Shown: positions 55,831 to 64,000, counted from the first letter of the stretch. The stretch is DNA of 64,000 nt from CAG-826 sp964504595 (GCA_964504595.1 CAZDEE010000008.1:1-64000), one strand, 5' to 3'. Translations and numbers: made by a program. The notes: generated by a model from the letters alone, not told the origin.

Positions 55831-57108
55831 ATGTTAGATTTAAATTTAATTAAAACAAATCCAGAATTTGTTTCTGCAGAACTTAAGAAAAAGGGCTGGG
55901 ATGTCGATTTTACGGATTTAATTGCTAAAATGAATTTACGCTTAGAATTATTACAAAAAGTCGAATCTATGCGTGCAGAAAAAAATGCTTTATCTGCTTC
56001 AGTTCCTCAAGTAAAAAAAGAAGGAGGGGATGTTACTTTAATCTTTAAAAAGGTTAAGGAATTATCTGCTTCTATGGCGGACGATGAAAAGAAATTAGAA
56101 GAGTTAGAAAATGAAATAAAAACTTTTGTTGAGGCTTTACCAAATTTACCAGATGAAGATTTATTAGGCGGAGAAAAAGAAAATAATAAAGTTATTCGTG
56201 TTGTTGGAACTAAGCCACAATTCTCTTTTAAACCAAAAGATCATGTTGAACTTGCTGAATCATTAGGTTTAGTGGATTATGAAAGAGGCGCAAAAATTTC
56301 CGGTAGAGGTACATGGATTTATACAGGATTAGGCGCTCAACTTGAATGGGCTTTAATTAACTATTTTATTTCCACTCACCTTGCGGATGGATACACAATG
56401 ATTCTTCCACCACATTTATTAAATGAAGAAAGTGGCTATACTGCTGGACAATTCCCAAAATTTAAAGAAGATGTTTTCTGGTTAGAAGGAGAAAATAAAT
56501 TTATGCTCCCAACTGCAGAAACCGCACTTGTAAATTTACATCGAAAAGAAATTCTTTCTGAAGAAGAACTTCCTAAAAAATATTTTGCTTATACACCATG
56601 CTATCGTTGTGAAGCAGGAAGTTATCGTACTGAAGAAAGAGGTATGATTAGAGGATATCAATTCAATAAAGTTGAACTTGTACAATACACGACTGAAACT
56701 GGAAGTGATGCAGCATTTGAAGAATTAGTGGAGAAAGCATCCTCTTTAGTTGAAAGATTAGGATTACATTTCCAAGTTTCTAAACTTGCCGCAGGAGATT
56801 GCTCTCATTCAATGGCAAGAACATATGATGTTGAAATTTGGATTCCAAGTATGGGTATTTATAAAGAAGTCTCATCTGCGAGTAACGCAAGAGATTATCA
56901 AGCACGTCGTGGAATGATTAGATATCGTGATTCCGCAACAGGAAAACCTAAGTTCTGTCATACTTTAAACGCTTCAGGACTTGCAACAAGTCGTTTGTTC
57001 CCTGCTCTTCTAGAACAATGTCAACAAGAAGATGGATCGGTAATTATACCAGAAGTACTTGTTCCATTTATGGGCGGAATTAAAGTTTTAAAACCTATTA
57101 AAAAGTAA
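55831..57108 (+). CDS. serS: Seryl-tRNA synthetase
   Basis: Charges tRNA-Ser (and tRNA-Sec where present). The N-terminal long coiled coil covers about 30-100 (tRNA-binding arm). The class II core has TPCYRCEAGSYRTEERGMIR (motif 2, about 252-271) and the C-terminal motif 3 around LNASGLATSRLFPALLEQ. I chose the ATG at 55831, with AAAGGAG upstream; the frame start at 55813 lies inside the leader. Length is 425. Regulated by the T-box. Confidence 0.97.
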   Translation: MLDLNLIKTNPEFVSAELKKKGWDVDFTDLIAKMNLRLELLQKVESMRAEKNALSASVPQVKKEGGDVTLIFKKVKELSASMADDEKKLEELENEIKTFVEALPNLPDEDLLGGEKENNKVIRVVGTKPQFSFKPKDHVELAESLGLVDYERGAKISGRGTWIYTGLGAQLEWALINYFISTHLADGYTMILPPHLLNEESGYTAGQFPKFKEDVFWLEGENKFMLPTAETALVNLHRKEILSEEELPKKYFAYTPCYRCEAGSYRTEERGMIRGYQFNKVELVQYTTETGSDAAFEELVEKASSLVERLGLHFQVSKLAAGDCSHSMARTYDVEIWIPSMGIYKEVSSASNARDYQARRGMIRYRDSATGKPKFCHTLNASGLATSRLFPALLEQCQQEDGSVIIPEVLVPFMGGIKVLKPIKK

Positions 57109-57110
57109 TA

Positions 57111-57140
57111 AAATCGGGTTAAATACCCGATTTTAATTTG
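57111..57140 (+). terminator. Terminator of serS
   Basis: AAATCGGGT and ACCCGATTT pair as a 9-bp stem with a short loop and a T-rich tail, three bases after the stop. Confidence 0.85.
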
Positions 57141-57204
57141 CTTTTTTAAATAATAAAGGCTCATCTGTAATAATAGTTAAGAGTAAAAAAATAAAATTGT
57201 TTGC

Positions 57205-57233
57205 TTGAATTTTAAAGTTAAAATCGATAAAAT
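57205..57233 (+). promoter_or_regulatory. Sigma-A promoter of MATE gene
   Basis: TTGAAT (57205-57210), 17 bases, TAAAAT (57228-57233), about 80 bases upstream of the start codon, leaving a leader of roughly 70 bases. Confidence 0.6.
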
Positions 57234-57253
57234 GATTAAGTCAATGCGCAACT

Positions 57254-57300
57254 ATAGTGTGTAAGTCCAATTGATTGGATGAACACACTTTTTTTATTTA
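57254..57300 (+). promoter_or_regulatory. Attenuator-like terminator hairpin in MATE leader
   Basis: Inside the predicted leader, AGTGTG and CACACT form an outer stem, TCCAAT-TG-ATTGGA an inner stem, and seven T follow directly. It is an intrinsic terminator placed after the promoter and before the MATE start codon, so most transcripts would stop unless something prevents folding. The self-complementary ACTATAGT just before overlaps the first arm and could be part of a competing structure. The ligand or factor is unknown; I do not recognise a named riboswitch. Confidence 0.6.
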
Positions 57301-57311
57301 AAGGAGAGTTT

Positions 57312-58688
57312 ATGGAAAATATCAAACAGAATAAAATGGCAACAGAACCGCTTAAAAAACTATTTTGGAAGATGGGACTTCCAATGATGGTATCGATGAT
57401 TTTACAAGCATTATATAATGTAATAGATAGTATTTTTGTTGCAAATATTAAAGAAGTTGGAGCAATAGCAAATGAAGCATTAACTTATGCTTTTCCGATA
57501 CAAATATTAATTATTGCTATAGGTGTTGGAACTGGTGTTGGGTTAAATACTCTGCTTTCTAAAAGTTTAGGAGAAAAGAATGAAGAAAAAGTAAATCAAG
57601 TTGCCGGCAATGGAATATTTTTAGCTATAGTTATTTATTTAATATTTTTGTTATTTGGATTATTTGGGTCAAGATGGTTTATTTCATTTTTTACAAGTGA
57701 CACACAAGTAATTGAAATGGGAACAGAGTATTTAATGATTTGTTCTTCTCTTTCATTAGGATCTATCGGTTTTACATTTTATGAAAGATTTTTGCAAGCA
57801 ACAGGAAAAACAATGTATTCAACAATCGCACAAGTGTTGGGCGCTATTACAAATATTATTTTTGATTATATATTTATTTTTCCGCTTAACATGGGAACAA
57901 GTGGAGCGGCTTGGGCAACGGTTTTAGGGCAATTTGTATCTTTATTAGTGGCGATGCTTTTACATTATACAAAGAATAAAGAAATTAGTAGTGGCTTGAA
58001 GTTTATTAGACCAAAAAAGGAAATTGTCAAAGGAATATATTCAATAGGTTTTTCGGCGTTTTTAATGCAAGGTTTACTTTCAGTGATGATGGCGGGAATG
58101 AATGTTATTTTAGGATCCGCAAATGTTGAATCTTTAGTTTTGGTTGGCTCATTTGGAATTTATTATAAAATACAGCAAATTGCATTATTTTCTTGCTTTG
58201 GACTTTCTAACACGATTATAACAATACTTTCTTTTAATTATGGAATGAAAGATAAAAAGCGTTCGATAGATTGTATTAAATATGGAATTATTGATACATT
58301 TATTGTAACTATAATAATAACAATTTTATTTGAAATAATTGCTAAACCACTATCTCAATTATTCGCTCTTTCAGGAGAATCGACAGTTGAACTCATAGAT
58401 GTATGTGAAAAGGCAACAAGAATAGCTTCGATAGGTTATATTTTTATGGGATGTACAGTTGCGATTCAAGGAATACTTCAAGCGTTAAGACTCGCATTAA
58501 AACCGTTTTTAACAGCTTTATGTAGACTTGTTATTTTTGTTTTTCCGGTCGCGTATTTATTTACACTTTCTTCAAATGTTATAAATATTGTTTGGTGGAC
58601 TTTTCCTATCGCAGAGTTTTTAACTGCAATAATCTCATTTTTAATTTTAAAAAATGTTGTTAAAACAAAAATTGAAATATTAGAATAA
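57312..58688 (+). CDS. MATE family efflux transporter
   Basis: Multidrug/toxin extrusion antiporter driven by Na+ or H+. Twelve hydrophobic segments in 458 residues, with MATE features such as PMMVSMILQALYNVIDSIFV at the first segment and ATGKTMYSTIAQVLGAITNI in the middle. I chose the ATG at 57312 because AAAGGAG is six bases away; the frame start at 57279 would lie inside the attenuator hairpin. Single-gene unit. The leader hairpin suggests induction by a small molecule. Substrate unknown. Confidence 0.92.
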   Translation: MENIKQNKMATEPLKKLFWKMGLPMMVSMILQALYNVIDSIFVANIKEVGAIANEALTYAFPIQILIIAIGVGTGVGLNTLLSKSLGEKNEEKVNQVAGNGIFLAIVIYLIFLLFGLFGSRWFISFFTSDTQVIEMGTEYLMICSSLSLGSIGFTFYERFLQATGKTMYSTIAQVLGAITNIIFDYIFIFPLNMGTSGAAWATVLGQFVSLLVAMLLHYTKNKEISSGLKFIRPKKEIVKGIYSIGFSAFLMQGLLSVMMAGMNVILGSANVESLVLVGSFGIYYKIQQIALFSCFGLSNTIITILSFNYGMKDKKRSIDCIKYGIIDTFIVTIIITILFEIIAKPLSQLFALSGESTVELIDVCEKATRIASIGYIFMGCTVAIQGILQALRLALKPFLTALCRLVIFVFPVAYLFTLSSNVINIVWWTFPIAEFLTAIISFLILKNVVKTKIEILE

Positions 58689-58811
58689 TTTTTTATTGAA
58701 AATGACAAATAGGCTGTTTTAAAAATAAAACGTGAAAAAAATATCAGAAATAGTGTATTTTTAATTTTTGAGATTAATAACAAATTAAAATTATCAATAA
58801 AGAAATTACTT

Positions 58812-58842
58812 TGACAAATTAAATATAAATTATGATATAATA
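58812..58842 (+). promoter_or_regulatory. Promoter of SRP RNA gene
   Basis: TTGACA (58812-58817) and TATAAT (58837-58842) with a 19-base spacer, slightly long, seven bases before the RNA start. Confidence 0.7.
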
Positions 58843-58848
58843 GTTTTG

Positions 58849-58930
58849 CCATTGCGATAAGGTGGTGTGAACCTGGTCAGGACGGGAACGTAGCAGCCAT
58901 AAGCATTCATCTTATGTGCAATGGTTTTTT
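58849..58930 (+). ncRNA. ffs: Signal recognition particle RNA, small bacterial type
   Basis: An RNA of about 80 bases. The ends GCCATTGC (58849-58856) and GCAATGGT (58919-58926) pair. The apical part contains the conserved SRP domain IV elements GGTCAGG and GTAGCAGCC, separated by an ACGGGAAC loop. It lacks the Alu domain of the long Bacillus scRNA, so it is the short 4.5S-type form. A T run at the end serves as terminator. It precedes tadA, as near serS/dnaX in other Firmicutes. Confidence 0.93.
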
Positions 58931-58947
58931 TATAGAGGATTATAAAG

Positions 58948-59412
58948 ATGGAAATACATGAAAAATATATGAAAGAAGCGCTTAAAGAAGCAAAAAAGGC
59001 TTATGAAATAGATGAAGTTCCTATAGGATGTGTCATTGTTAAAGACGGAAAAATTATTGCAAGAGGTCATAATTTAAGAGAAAAGACCAATGATACTACC
59101 GCACATGCGGAAATTGTTGCTATTCGAAAAGCAACTAAAAAATTAAAATCATGGAGATTGGAAAATTGTGATATTTATGTGACTATAGAACCATGCTCAA
59201 TGTGTGCTGGAGCAATTATGTGGAGCAAGATTAAACATGTATATTTTGGCGCAAAAGATATTAAAGGAGGAGCGTTAGGATCATCTTTTAATTTATTTGA
59301 AGTTCCTAATATAAATCATAGGCCACAAGTAAGTGGAGGAATATTAGAAGAAGAAGCGGCATCTTTGATGAAAAGTTTTTTTAAATTAAAGAGAGAAAAT
59401 AAAAAAGAATAA
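58948..59412 (+). CDS. tadA: tRNA-specific adenosine deaminase
   Basis: Deaminates A34 to inosine in tRNA-Arg(ACG). Zinc ligands and catalytic Glu: TAHAEIVAI (about 52-60) and EPCSMCAGAI (about 82-91). The 154-residue length and C-terminal FxxxR-like helix (SFFKLKREN) fit TadA. GAGG precedes the ATG 17 bases after the SRP RNA. Confidence 0.95.
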   Translation: MEIHEKYMKEALKEAKKAYEIDEVPIGCVIVKDGKIIARGHNLREKTNDTTAHAEIVAIRKATKKLKSWRLENCDIYVTIEPCSMCAGAIMWSKIKHVYFGAKDIKGGALGSSFNLFEVPNINHRPQVSGGILEEEAASLMKSFFKLKRENKKE

Positions 59413-59450
59413 TAGATATATATAAGAGCAAACTATATATGGTGATAAAA

Positions 59451-59801
59451 ATGAAACTCATTTATAGGGCTTGTACAATCATTTTAATGTTGCTTTTTAT
59501 ATTTTTTGCTAGTTCTGTATCAGTGTTTTTGTTAAAGAAACCTGTTTTAACAGATGTAAAAGTGGCATCAGAAATTATAATAGAAGAATTTGTTTTTAAT
59601 AAAGTGATTATAGATAATCAAATAAGTTATTCTTGCTCTACTAAAACGGAAATAAACAGAAATAAAGCGATTTCTGTATCTTTTTTGCTTTTTGAAATAG
59701 AAAAACAACCTATTAGAGCGACAATAGAAGATATTAATAAATATTATCAAGTAATCATATCGATAAATGAACAAGCATCAGTCGTTGAATCTATCAAATA
59801 A
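59451..59801 (+). CDS. Hypothetical small membrane-anchored protein
   Basis: No family recognised. The 116-residue product has a hydrophobic N-terminal segment (about 7-29, IYRACTIILMLLFIFFASS type) that could be a signal anchor. A soluble part of about 85 residues follows, with a single Cys (SYSCSTKTEIN). I chose the ATG at 59451, five bases after GGTGAT; 59439 is also open. It sits 38 bases after tadA and 100 before the P-type ATPase. Co-expression with either is unproven. Confidence 0.55.
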   Translation: MKLIYRACTIILMLLFIFFASSVSVFLLKKPVLTDVKVASEIIIEEFVFNKVIIDNQISYSCSTKTEINRNKAISVSFLLFEIEKQPIRATIEDINKYYQVIISINEQASVVESIK

Positions 59802-59859
59802 ACATATTTTATTATTTTTAATGTGTCTTAATTTAAAAAACATTTTTGTAAGCGAAAAT

Positions 59860-59880
59860 ATAATGTATAATATACATTAT
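59860..59880 (+). promoter_or_regulatory. 21-bp perfect palindrome on P-type ATPase promoter
   Basis: ATAATGTATA-A-TATACATTAT is a perfect 10-1-10 palindrome. It contains TATAAT (59866-59871), a probable -10 with TTTTTG 17 bases upstream, and lies 20 bases before the gene. The arrangement fits a repressor operator overlapping the promoter. The regulator is not identified. Confidence 0.6.
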
Positions 59881-59901
59881 AAAGAATAGGTGGAGATGCT
59901 T

Positions 59902-62385
59902 GTGAAAAATAAAACAAAAAAAATACAAAAGATCGAAAAGAAAAAATCAAAGTATTTTTATACTCGTTTTCAACCAGATATTAATATAGGTCTTTTGTCT
60001 TCTCAAGTTGCCGCAAGGCAAGAAGATGGATTGATAAATAAAGCTAAAAAGCATTATTCGAAAACATATGGACAAATTTTTAAAGAAAACTTTTTAACGC
60101 TTTTTAATATTTTACTCATAGTTATTGGAATAGCTCTTATTTCTGTTGGTGAATGGACAAAGTGTTTATTTTTAGTTGTTTTAATTTTAAATATAGGTAT
60201 TGGCGTATTTCAAGATATACGCGCGAAAAAGACAATTGATAAACTTAGATTAGTTACCGCTCCAAATGCGGAGGTAATTAGAGATGCTCGTGAAATGACA
60301 ATTCCTTCCGATCAAATTGTCTTAGATGATATTCTTGTTTTAACTCAAGGAAAACAAATAAGTGCGGATGCTGTAGTTAGAAGCGGCGTTATTGAAGTTA
60401 ATGAATCTTTATTAACAGGCGAAGCAATCGCGGTTAAAAAGAAAAAAGGTGATACGGTTTATGCTGGATCTTACGTTACTTCAGGAACAGCGGTTGTTCA
60501 AGTTGAAAAAATTGGTGATGATAATTACGCTGAGCAACTTCAACGTAAAGCAAAAGTCGTTGATAAACCAAAATCAGAATTATTGAAATCTTTAAATTTT
60601 ATTTTCCATATAATTAGTTTTATTATTATCCCACTTGGCATAATTATGGCGATAGGAAATATTGTGCAAATATCATCAGAAAGTATGACGGTTGATGAGC
60701 GAATTACAATTGTTATTTCTCAAACAGCTGGTTCTCTTGTAAGTATGATTCCATCAGGTATGTTTTTACTTACCTCAATGACTCTTTATACAGGTGTAGT
60801 TAGATTAGGTAAAAAAAGAGCTTCTGTACAAGAGCTTTATAGTATCGAAATGCTCGCTAGAGTTGATACGATATGTTTAGATAAAACTGGAACAATTACA
60901 GATGGGACAATGAGTGTTGAAGATGTTATTGTATTTGATGATTTTAATGGAATTGATTTAGATTCAATAATGGGGTCTTATTTAAAAGCGGTTAACGATT
61001 CGAATCAAACCGCAATTGCAATGATGCATAGATATCCTTTTAATAACGCTTATGAACCAGTTGGTGTATTACCATTTTCAAGTGATAGAAAATGCTCGGC
61101 GGTATCGTTTAAAGGCAAAGGTACATATTTGTTTGGCGCACCTGAATATGTTTATAAAGGCAAAGATAAAGAGATATTAAAGAAAATCAAACATTATACA
61201 AGTAGAGGCACAAGGGTATTGATGCTTGCTTATACAAAAACAAAATTAAAAGGAGATATCGTTCCTCAAGATGCAGAACCGGTAGCTTTGTTTATTATTT
61301 ATGATCGAATAAGAGAAGATGCTGCAAAAACGATCGCTTGGTTTAGAAAAAATGATGTTAGTGTAAAAATTATTTCTGGTGATAACCCAATTGCGGTTTC
61401 AGAAATTGCTCGTCTAGTTGGAGTAGAAACAGCACAACAATATATATCTTTAGAAGGAATGCCTTTAGAAGAAGTTGCTGCGGTCGCAAATGACTATACA
61501 GTCTTTGGAAGAGTTACTCCAGAACAAAAAGCGGTGATTGTTGAATCATTAAGAAATAACAAGAGAACTGTTGCTATGATTGGTGATGGAGTAAATGATA
61601 TATTGTCCTTAAAGAAAGCTGATTGCGCAATTGCAATGGCAGCAGGATCTGAAGCGGCAATGGATGTAGCTCATCTTGTTTTATTAGATTCTAATTTTAG
61701 TGTTTTACCGGATATTGTTGCAGAAGGAAGAAGAGCGATTTCGAATTTACAAAACGTTTCTTCTTTGTTCTTGAATAAAACTATATTTAGTATATTCTTT
61801 TCGATAATTTGGGCGGTTGTTATGTTCTCAATTTTACCACCTCAATATAAAGTTTTCCCATTCTCTACAAACAATTTCTATGTTTGGGAAATGTTATCAA
61901 TAGGACTTGCTTCATTCTTTATGGCGATACAGCCTAATAAGAAGAGAATATCAGGTAATTTCGTTACTAATGTTATTCAAAAAGCACTGCCTGGAGGTAT
62001 TGCAATTACTTTAGGGGTTTCAGCTTATTTTATTTTCCGAAATCAAAATTTATATGATTTTGGTATTTTAGAAGGAGATAAAAAAGCGGCAGAAACATGT
62101 GGATGTATATTGATGTATATAATGTCTTATGTCGTTTTATTAAGAGTGTGTTTGCCGTTTAATAAATATAGAGGTATTTTGTTCGTTGCTTGCGTTAGCT
62201 TAGGCGTACTTGCAATTTTAGTAACAGAATTAATTTCAACAAGTTACTCTAATAATCTTTTAGGAATATCTATAAAATCATTAAGTATGGATAATATTAA
62301 GGGGTTATTTATTGTATTGATTCCAACATTGGCGTTCTATTATATTTCTGATAGATTGTTGTTGAATTGGACAAAAACAAGATAA
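59902..62385 (+). CDS. HAD-IC family P-type ATPase (cation transporter)
   Basis: Cation-pumping ATPase of about 827 residues. Actuator LLTGEA, phosphorylation site CLDKTGTITDG (about 330-340), hinge MIGDGVNDILSLKKAD. Ten hydrophobic segments. TM4 carries MIPSGMFLL, where Ca/Mg pumps have PEGL and copper pumps CPC; this resembles CtpE-type ATPases more than those classes. There are no N-terminal metal-binding domains. The GTG at 59902 is six bases after AGGTGGAG and is preferred over the in-frame ATG at 59896, which abuts that site. A palindrome on its promoter implies ion-responsive control. Ion specificity not determinable. Confidence 0.88.
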   Translation: MKNKTKKIQKIEKKKSKYFYTRFQPDINIGLLSSQVAARQEDGLINKAKKHYSKTYGQIFKENFLTLFNILLIVIGIALISVGEWTKCLFLVVLILNIGIGVFQDIRAKKTIDKLRLVTAPNAEVIRDAREMTIPSDQIVLDDILVLTQGKQISADAVVRSGVIEVNESLLTGEAIAVKKKKGDTVYAGSYVTSGTAVVQVEKIGDDNYAEQLQRKAKVVDKPKSELLKSLNFIFHIISFIIIPLGIIMAIGNIVQISSESMTVDERITIVISQTAGSLVSMIPSGMFLLTSMTLYTGVVRLGKKRASVQELYSIEMLARVDTICLDKTGTITDGTMSVEDVIVFDDFNGIDLDSIMGSYLKAVNDSNQTAIAMMHRYPFNNAYEPVGVLPFSSDRKCSAVSFKGKGTYLFGAPEYVYKGKDKEILKKIKHYTSRGTRVLMLAYTKTKLKGDIVPQDAEPVALFIIYDRIREDAAKTIAWFRKNDVSVKIISGDNPIAVSEIARLVGVETAQQYISLEGMPLEEVAAVANDYTVFGRVTPEQKAVIVESLRNNKRTVAMIGDGVNDILSLKKADCAIAMAAGSEAAMDVAHLVLLDSNFSVLPDIVAEGRRAISNLQNVSSLFLNKTIFSIFFSIIWAVVMFSILPPQYKVFPFSTNNFYVWEMLSIGLASFFMAIQPNKKRISGNFVTNVIQKALPGGIAITLGVSAYFIFRNQNLYDFGILEGDKKAAETCGCILMYIMSYVVLLRVCLPFNKYRGILFVACVSLGVLAILVTELISTSYSNNLLGISIKSLSMDNIKGLFIVLIPTLAFYYISDRLLLNWTKTR

Positions 62386-62447
62386 TTAAAATATTTAACA
62401 AAGAATTAGAATATGACAAGTATTTATGTAAGAAGGAGGAACAATTT

Positions 62448-63353
62448 ATGAAAATTTCAAATGAAGTTAGGCAGGCGTTATTAAATCACAAGCCTGTTGT
62501 TGCATTAGAATCAACAATTATTTCTCATGGGATGCCATATCCTAAAAATGTAGAAACTGCTTTTTTGGTTGAACAAACCATCCGTGATAATGGAGCGATA
62601 CCCGCAACAATAGGTATTATTGATGGAGAAGCAGTAATAGGAATGTCTAAAGAAGAAATTGAAGAATTTGGAAAAAGAAAAGGAATTGCAAAAGTTTCAA
62701 GAAGAGATTTGCCAATTGTTTACGCTAAAAAAATGTGGGGAGCAACAACTGTTGCGGCAACAATGATTTTAGCAAAACAAGCGGATATTGAGATTTTTGT
62801 AACTGGAGGAATTGGTGGAGTTCATCGCGATGGAAATAAAACTTTTGATATTTCAGCGGATCTTCAAGAATTATGTAAAACCGATGTTACTGTTGTTTGT
62901 GCAGGAGCAAAAGCAATTTTAGATTTGCCTTTAACTTTAGAATATCTTGAAACAATGGGAGTGCCAGTTTTGGGGTTTCAAACAGATGAATTACCAGCTT
63001 TCTATACCCGTAAAAGCGGCTTGAAAGTTGATTATCGAATTGATGATGTAGAAGATTTTGCTCGGATAATTGTTAAAAAAAGAAAAGAAAGATTACAAGG
63101 AGGCATTTTAATTACCAATCCTATTCCTGAAGAATATGCGATGGATGAAAAAGAAATTACTTCTGCAATAAATAAAGCTTTAAAAGAAGCGGATAAAGAA
63201 GGTATTCAAGGAAAAGAAATTACTCCGTTTTTACTTAAAAAAGTTGTTGAATTAACAAAAGGAGATTCACTTGAAGCCAATATTCAATTGGTTTTAAATA
63301 ACGCAAGATTAGGAGCAAGAATTGCTTGCGAAATATGTGAATTAAAGAAGTGA
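62448..63353 (+). CDS. psuG: Pseudouridine-5'-phosphate glycosidase
   Basis: Splits pseudouridine 5'-phosphate into uracil and ribose 5-phosphate, recovering bases from modified RNA. Hallmarks: PVVALESTIISHGMPYP (about 17-33), VSRRDLP, GATTVAATMILA, VTGGIGGVHRDG, and a C-terminal LEANIQLVLNNARLGARIA. The 301-residue length is usual. I chose the ATG at 62448 with AAGGAGGA upstream; the longer frame reaches into the ATPase gene. The usual kinase partner psuK is not adjacent. Confidence 0.95.
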   Translation: MKISNEVRQALLNHKPVVALESTIISHGMPYPKNVETAFLVEQTIRDNGAIPATIGIIDGEAVIGMSKEEIEEFGKRKGIAKVSRRDLPIVYAKKMWGATTVAATMILAKQADIEIFVTGGIGGVHRDGNKTFDISADLQELCKTDVTVVCAGAKAILDLPLTLEYLETMGVPVLGFQTDELPAFYTRKSGLKVDYRIDDVEDFARIIVKKRKERLQGGILITNPIPEEYAMDEKEITSAINKALKEADKEGIQGKEITPFLLKKVVELTKGDSLEANIQLVLNNARLGARIACEICELKK

Positions 63354-63361
63354 GCATAGAA

Positions 63362-63916
63362 ATGAAAACAGAACAAAAATTAGGAATAAAGTTAAAAGAA
63401 TTAATGTCTAATGAACCACTAGATCAAATTACAGTTAGTCGTTTAACAAAATTATGTGGAATTAAGAGACAAACATTTTATTATCATTTTCGTGATATAT
63501 ATGATCTTTTAACTTGGGTTTTCTTAAATGAGTCAATTCAAGAAATTGAAACAGCTTCTAATTATAAGGAAGCACTTTATGCTTTTTTAACATATATTGA
63601 AAAAAATCATGACTTTGTAAAGAATGTTGTTTCAAGTGCAGGTAGAGATTTATTTATTGATTTTTTATCTGAATCATTATTTGCTGTTCAAATGAGATCG
63701 CTAACTTTAAAAGATGTAAATAAGGTATTATCTTTGGAAGATAAAAGATTTATTGCTCGTTTTTATAATCCGGCTATTATATCAGTTTTTATTAGATTTG
63801 TTGATAATGGCATGAAAGAAAAGAAAGAAGTACTTATTAATCGATTAGAAATTTTATGCGAAGGATATATCGATCAAGCAATAGAAAGATTTGAAAAGAG
63901 ATATAAGAGGAAGTAG
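63362..63916 (+). CDS. TetR-family regulator (DhaS-like)
   Basis: Regulator of about 184 residues. HTH: LGIKLKELMSNEPLDQITVS, then GIKRQTFYYHFRDIYDLLTW. The C-terminal part resembles the TetR_C_8 domain of DhaS, an activator of dihydroxyacetone kinase genes. The start could be GTG at 63350 (overlapping the psuG stop as GTGA) or ATG at 63362. The next gene is an iron-containing alcohol dehydrogenase, so a fermentation or glycerol/aldehyde role is plausible but unproven. Confidence 0.82.
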   Translation: MKTEQKLGIKLKELMSNEPLDQITVSRLTKLCGIKRQTFYYHFRDIYDLLTWVFLNESIQEIETASNYKEALYAFLTYIEKNHDFVKNVVSSAGRDLFIDFLSESLFAVQMRSLTLKDVNKVLSLEDKRFIARFYNPAIISVFIRFVDNGMKEKKEVLINRLEILCEGYIDQAIERFEKRYKRK

Positions 63917-63917
63917 T

Positions 63918-64000
63918 ATGGATTGTTTTGATTTTGTGGTACCTACTAAACTTATAGTAGGTAAAGGAAAAGAAAAAGATGTTGGTAAGATTATTAAACA
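63918..64000 (+). CDS. Iron-containing alcohol dehydrogenase, 5' fragment
   Basis: Only the first 27 codons are in the window. They read MDCFDFVVPTKLIVGKGK and continue EKDVGKII, the N-terminal pattern of Fe-dependent alcohol dehydrogenases (…PTKxxxGKG). An AGAGGAAG site precedes the ATG, which lies one base after the TetR stop. Substrate (butanol, lactaldehyde, glycerol or other) cannot be told. Confidence 0.75.
   Translation, partial: MDCFDFVVPTKLIVGKGKEKDVGKIIK

Noticed and set aside
57240..57311. Named riboswitch (guanidine, preQ1) in the MATE leader
   Set aside because: None of the conserved core sequences I know for these classes is visible; only the terminator hairpin is supported.
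62367..62447. Longer PsuG start overlapping the P-type ATPase gene
   Set aside because: AAGGAGGA and the family's N-terminus both fit the ATG at 62448.

Overview
The window is a low-GC, gene-dense stretch of a Firmicute (Bacilli) chromosome around the replication origin. TGA is used only as a stop (psuG, the S4 gene and the DrrA-type ATPase end in TGA), so the code is standard rather than mycoplasma-like. Gene order matches the Bacillus subtilis origin region closely: rpmH-rnpA-yidC-jag, dnaA-dnaN-S4-recF-gyrB-gyrA, serS/tadA/ffs, mnmE, tatD-rnmV-ksgA-yabG-ispE-glmU, pth-mfd-spoVT-rqcP-yabP-yabQ-divIC-spoIIE-tilS-ftsH-dusB-lysS, and rpsF-ssb-rpsR. Sporulation genes (spoVT, yabP, yabQ, spoIIE, yabG) argue for an endospore former or a recent descendant of one. 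The compact gene set and AT-rich spacers fit a reduced Bacilli lineage near Erysipelotrichia/RF39. That placement is inference.

Layout. 1-370: intergenic, with direct repeats resembling an insertion-sequence end, a dispersed hairpin repeat and the rpsR terminator. 371-18736 (minus strand): rpsF-ssb-rpsR, a shortened ClpC-like ATPase, tcdA, lysS, dusB, ftsH, tilS, spoIIE, divIC, yabQ, yabP, rqcP, spoVT, mfd and pth. 18801-34518: mostly accessory genes, many on the plus strand and so opposed to replication. They are a GPH sugar symporter, a Cys-rich DUF1540 protein, a PAP2 phosphatase with rsuA, a TetR plus heterodimeric ABC exporter, an FGGY kinase with a phosphodiesterase-like protein, pyruvate phosphate dikinase, and a TetR plus DrrAB-type exporter. 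34734-45623 (minus): glmU back to rpmH, then a two-repeat lipoprotein. About 45640-45968 and 47334-47455: bipartite oriC with clustered DnaA boxes. 45969-64000 (mostly plus): the dnaA-gyrA cluster, uppP, T-box-controlled serS, a MATE transporter behind an attenuator-like hairpin, SRP RNA, tadA, a P-type ATPase, psuG, a TetR regulator and the start of an iron-dependent alcohol dehydrogenase.

The genes fall into information processing (replication initiation, gyrase, repair, tRNA and rRNA modification, ribosome rescue), the sporulation/division block, cell-wall precursor supply (glmU, uppP), and several small regulator-plus-exporter modules with operator-like palindromes on their promoters. I found no convincing wholly new multi-gene system. 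The best leads are regulatory and architectural: a possible pseudoknotted ftsH leader, the MATE attenuator leader, a 21-bp palindrome on the P-type ATPase promoter, the M-domain-less ClpC, a TilS with an altered PP-loop, and the duplicated-domain lipoprotein beside oriC.
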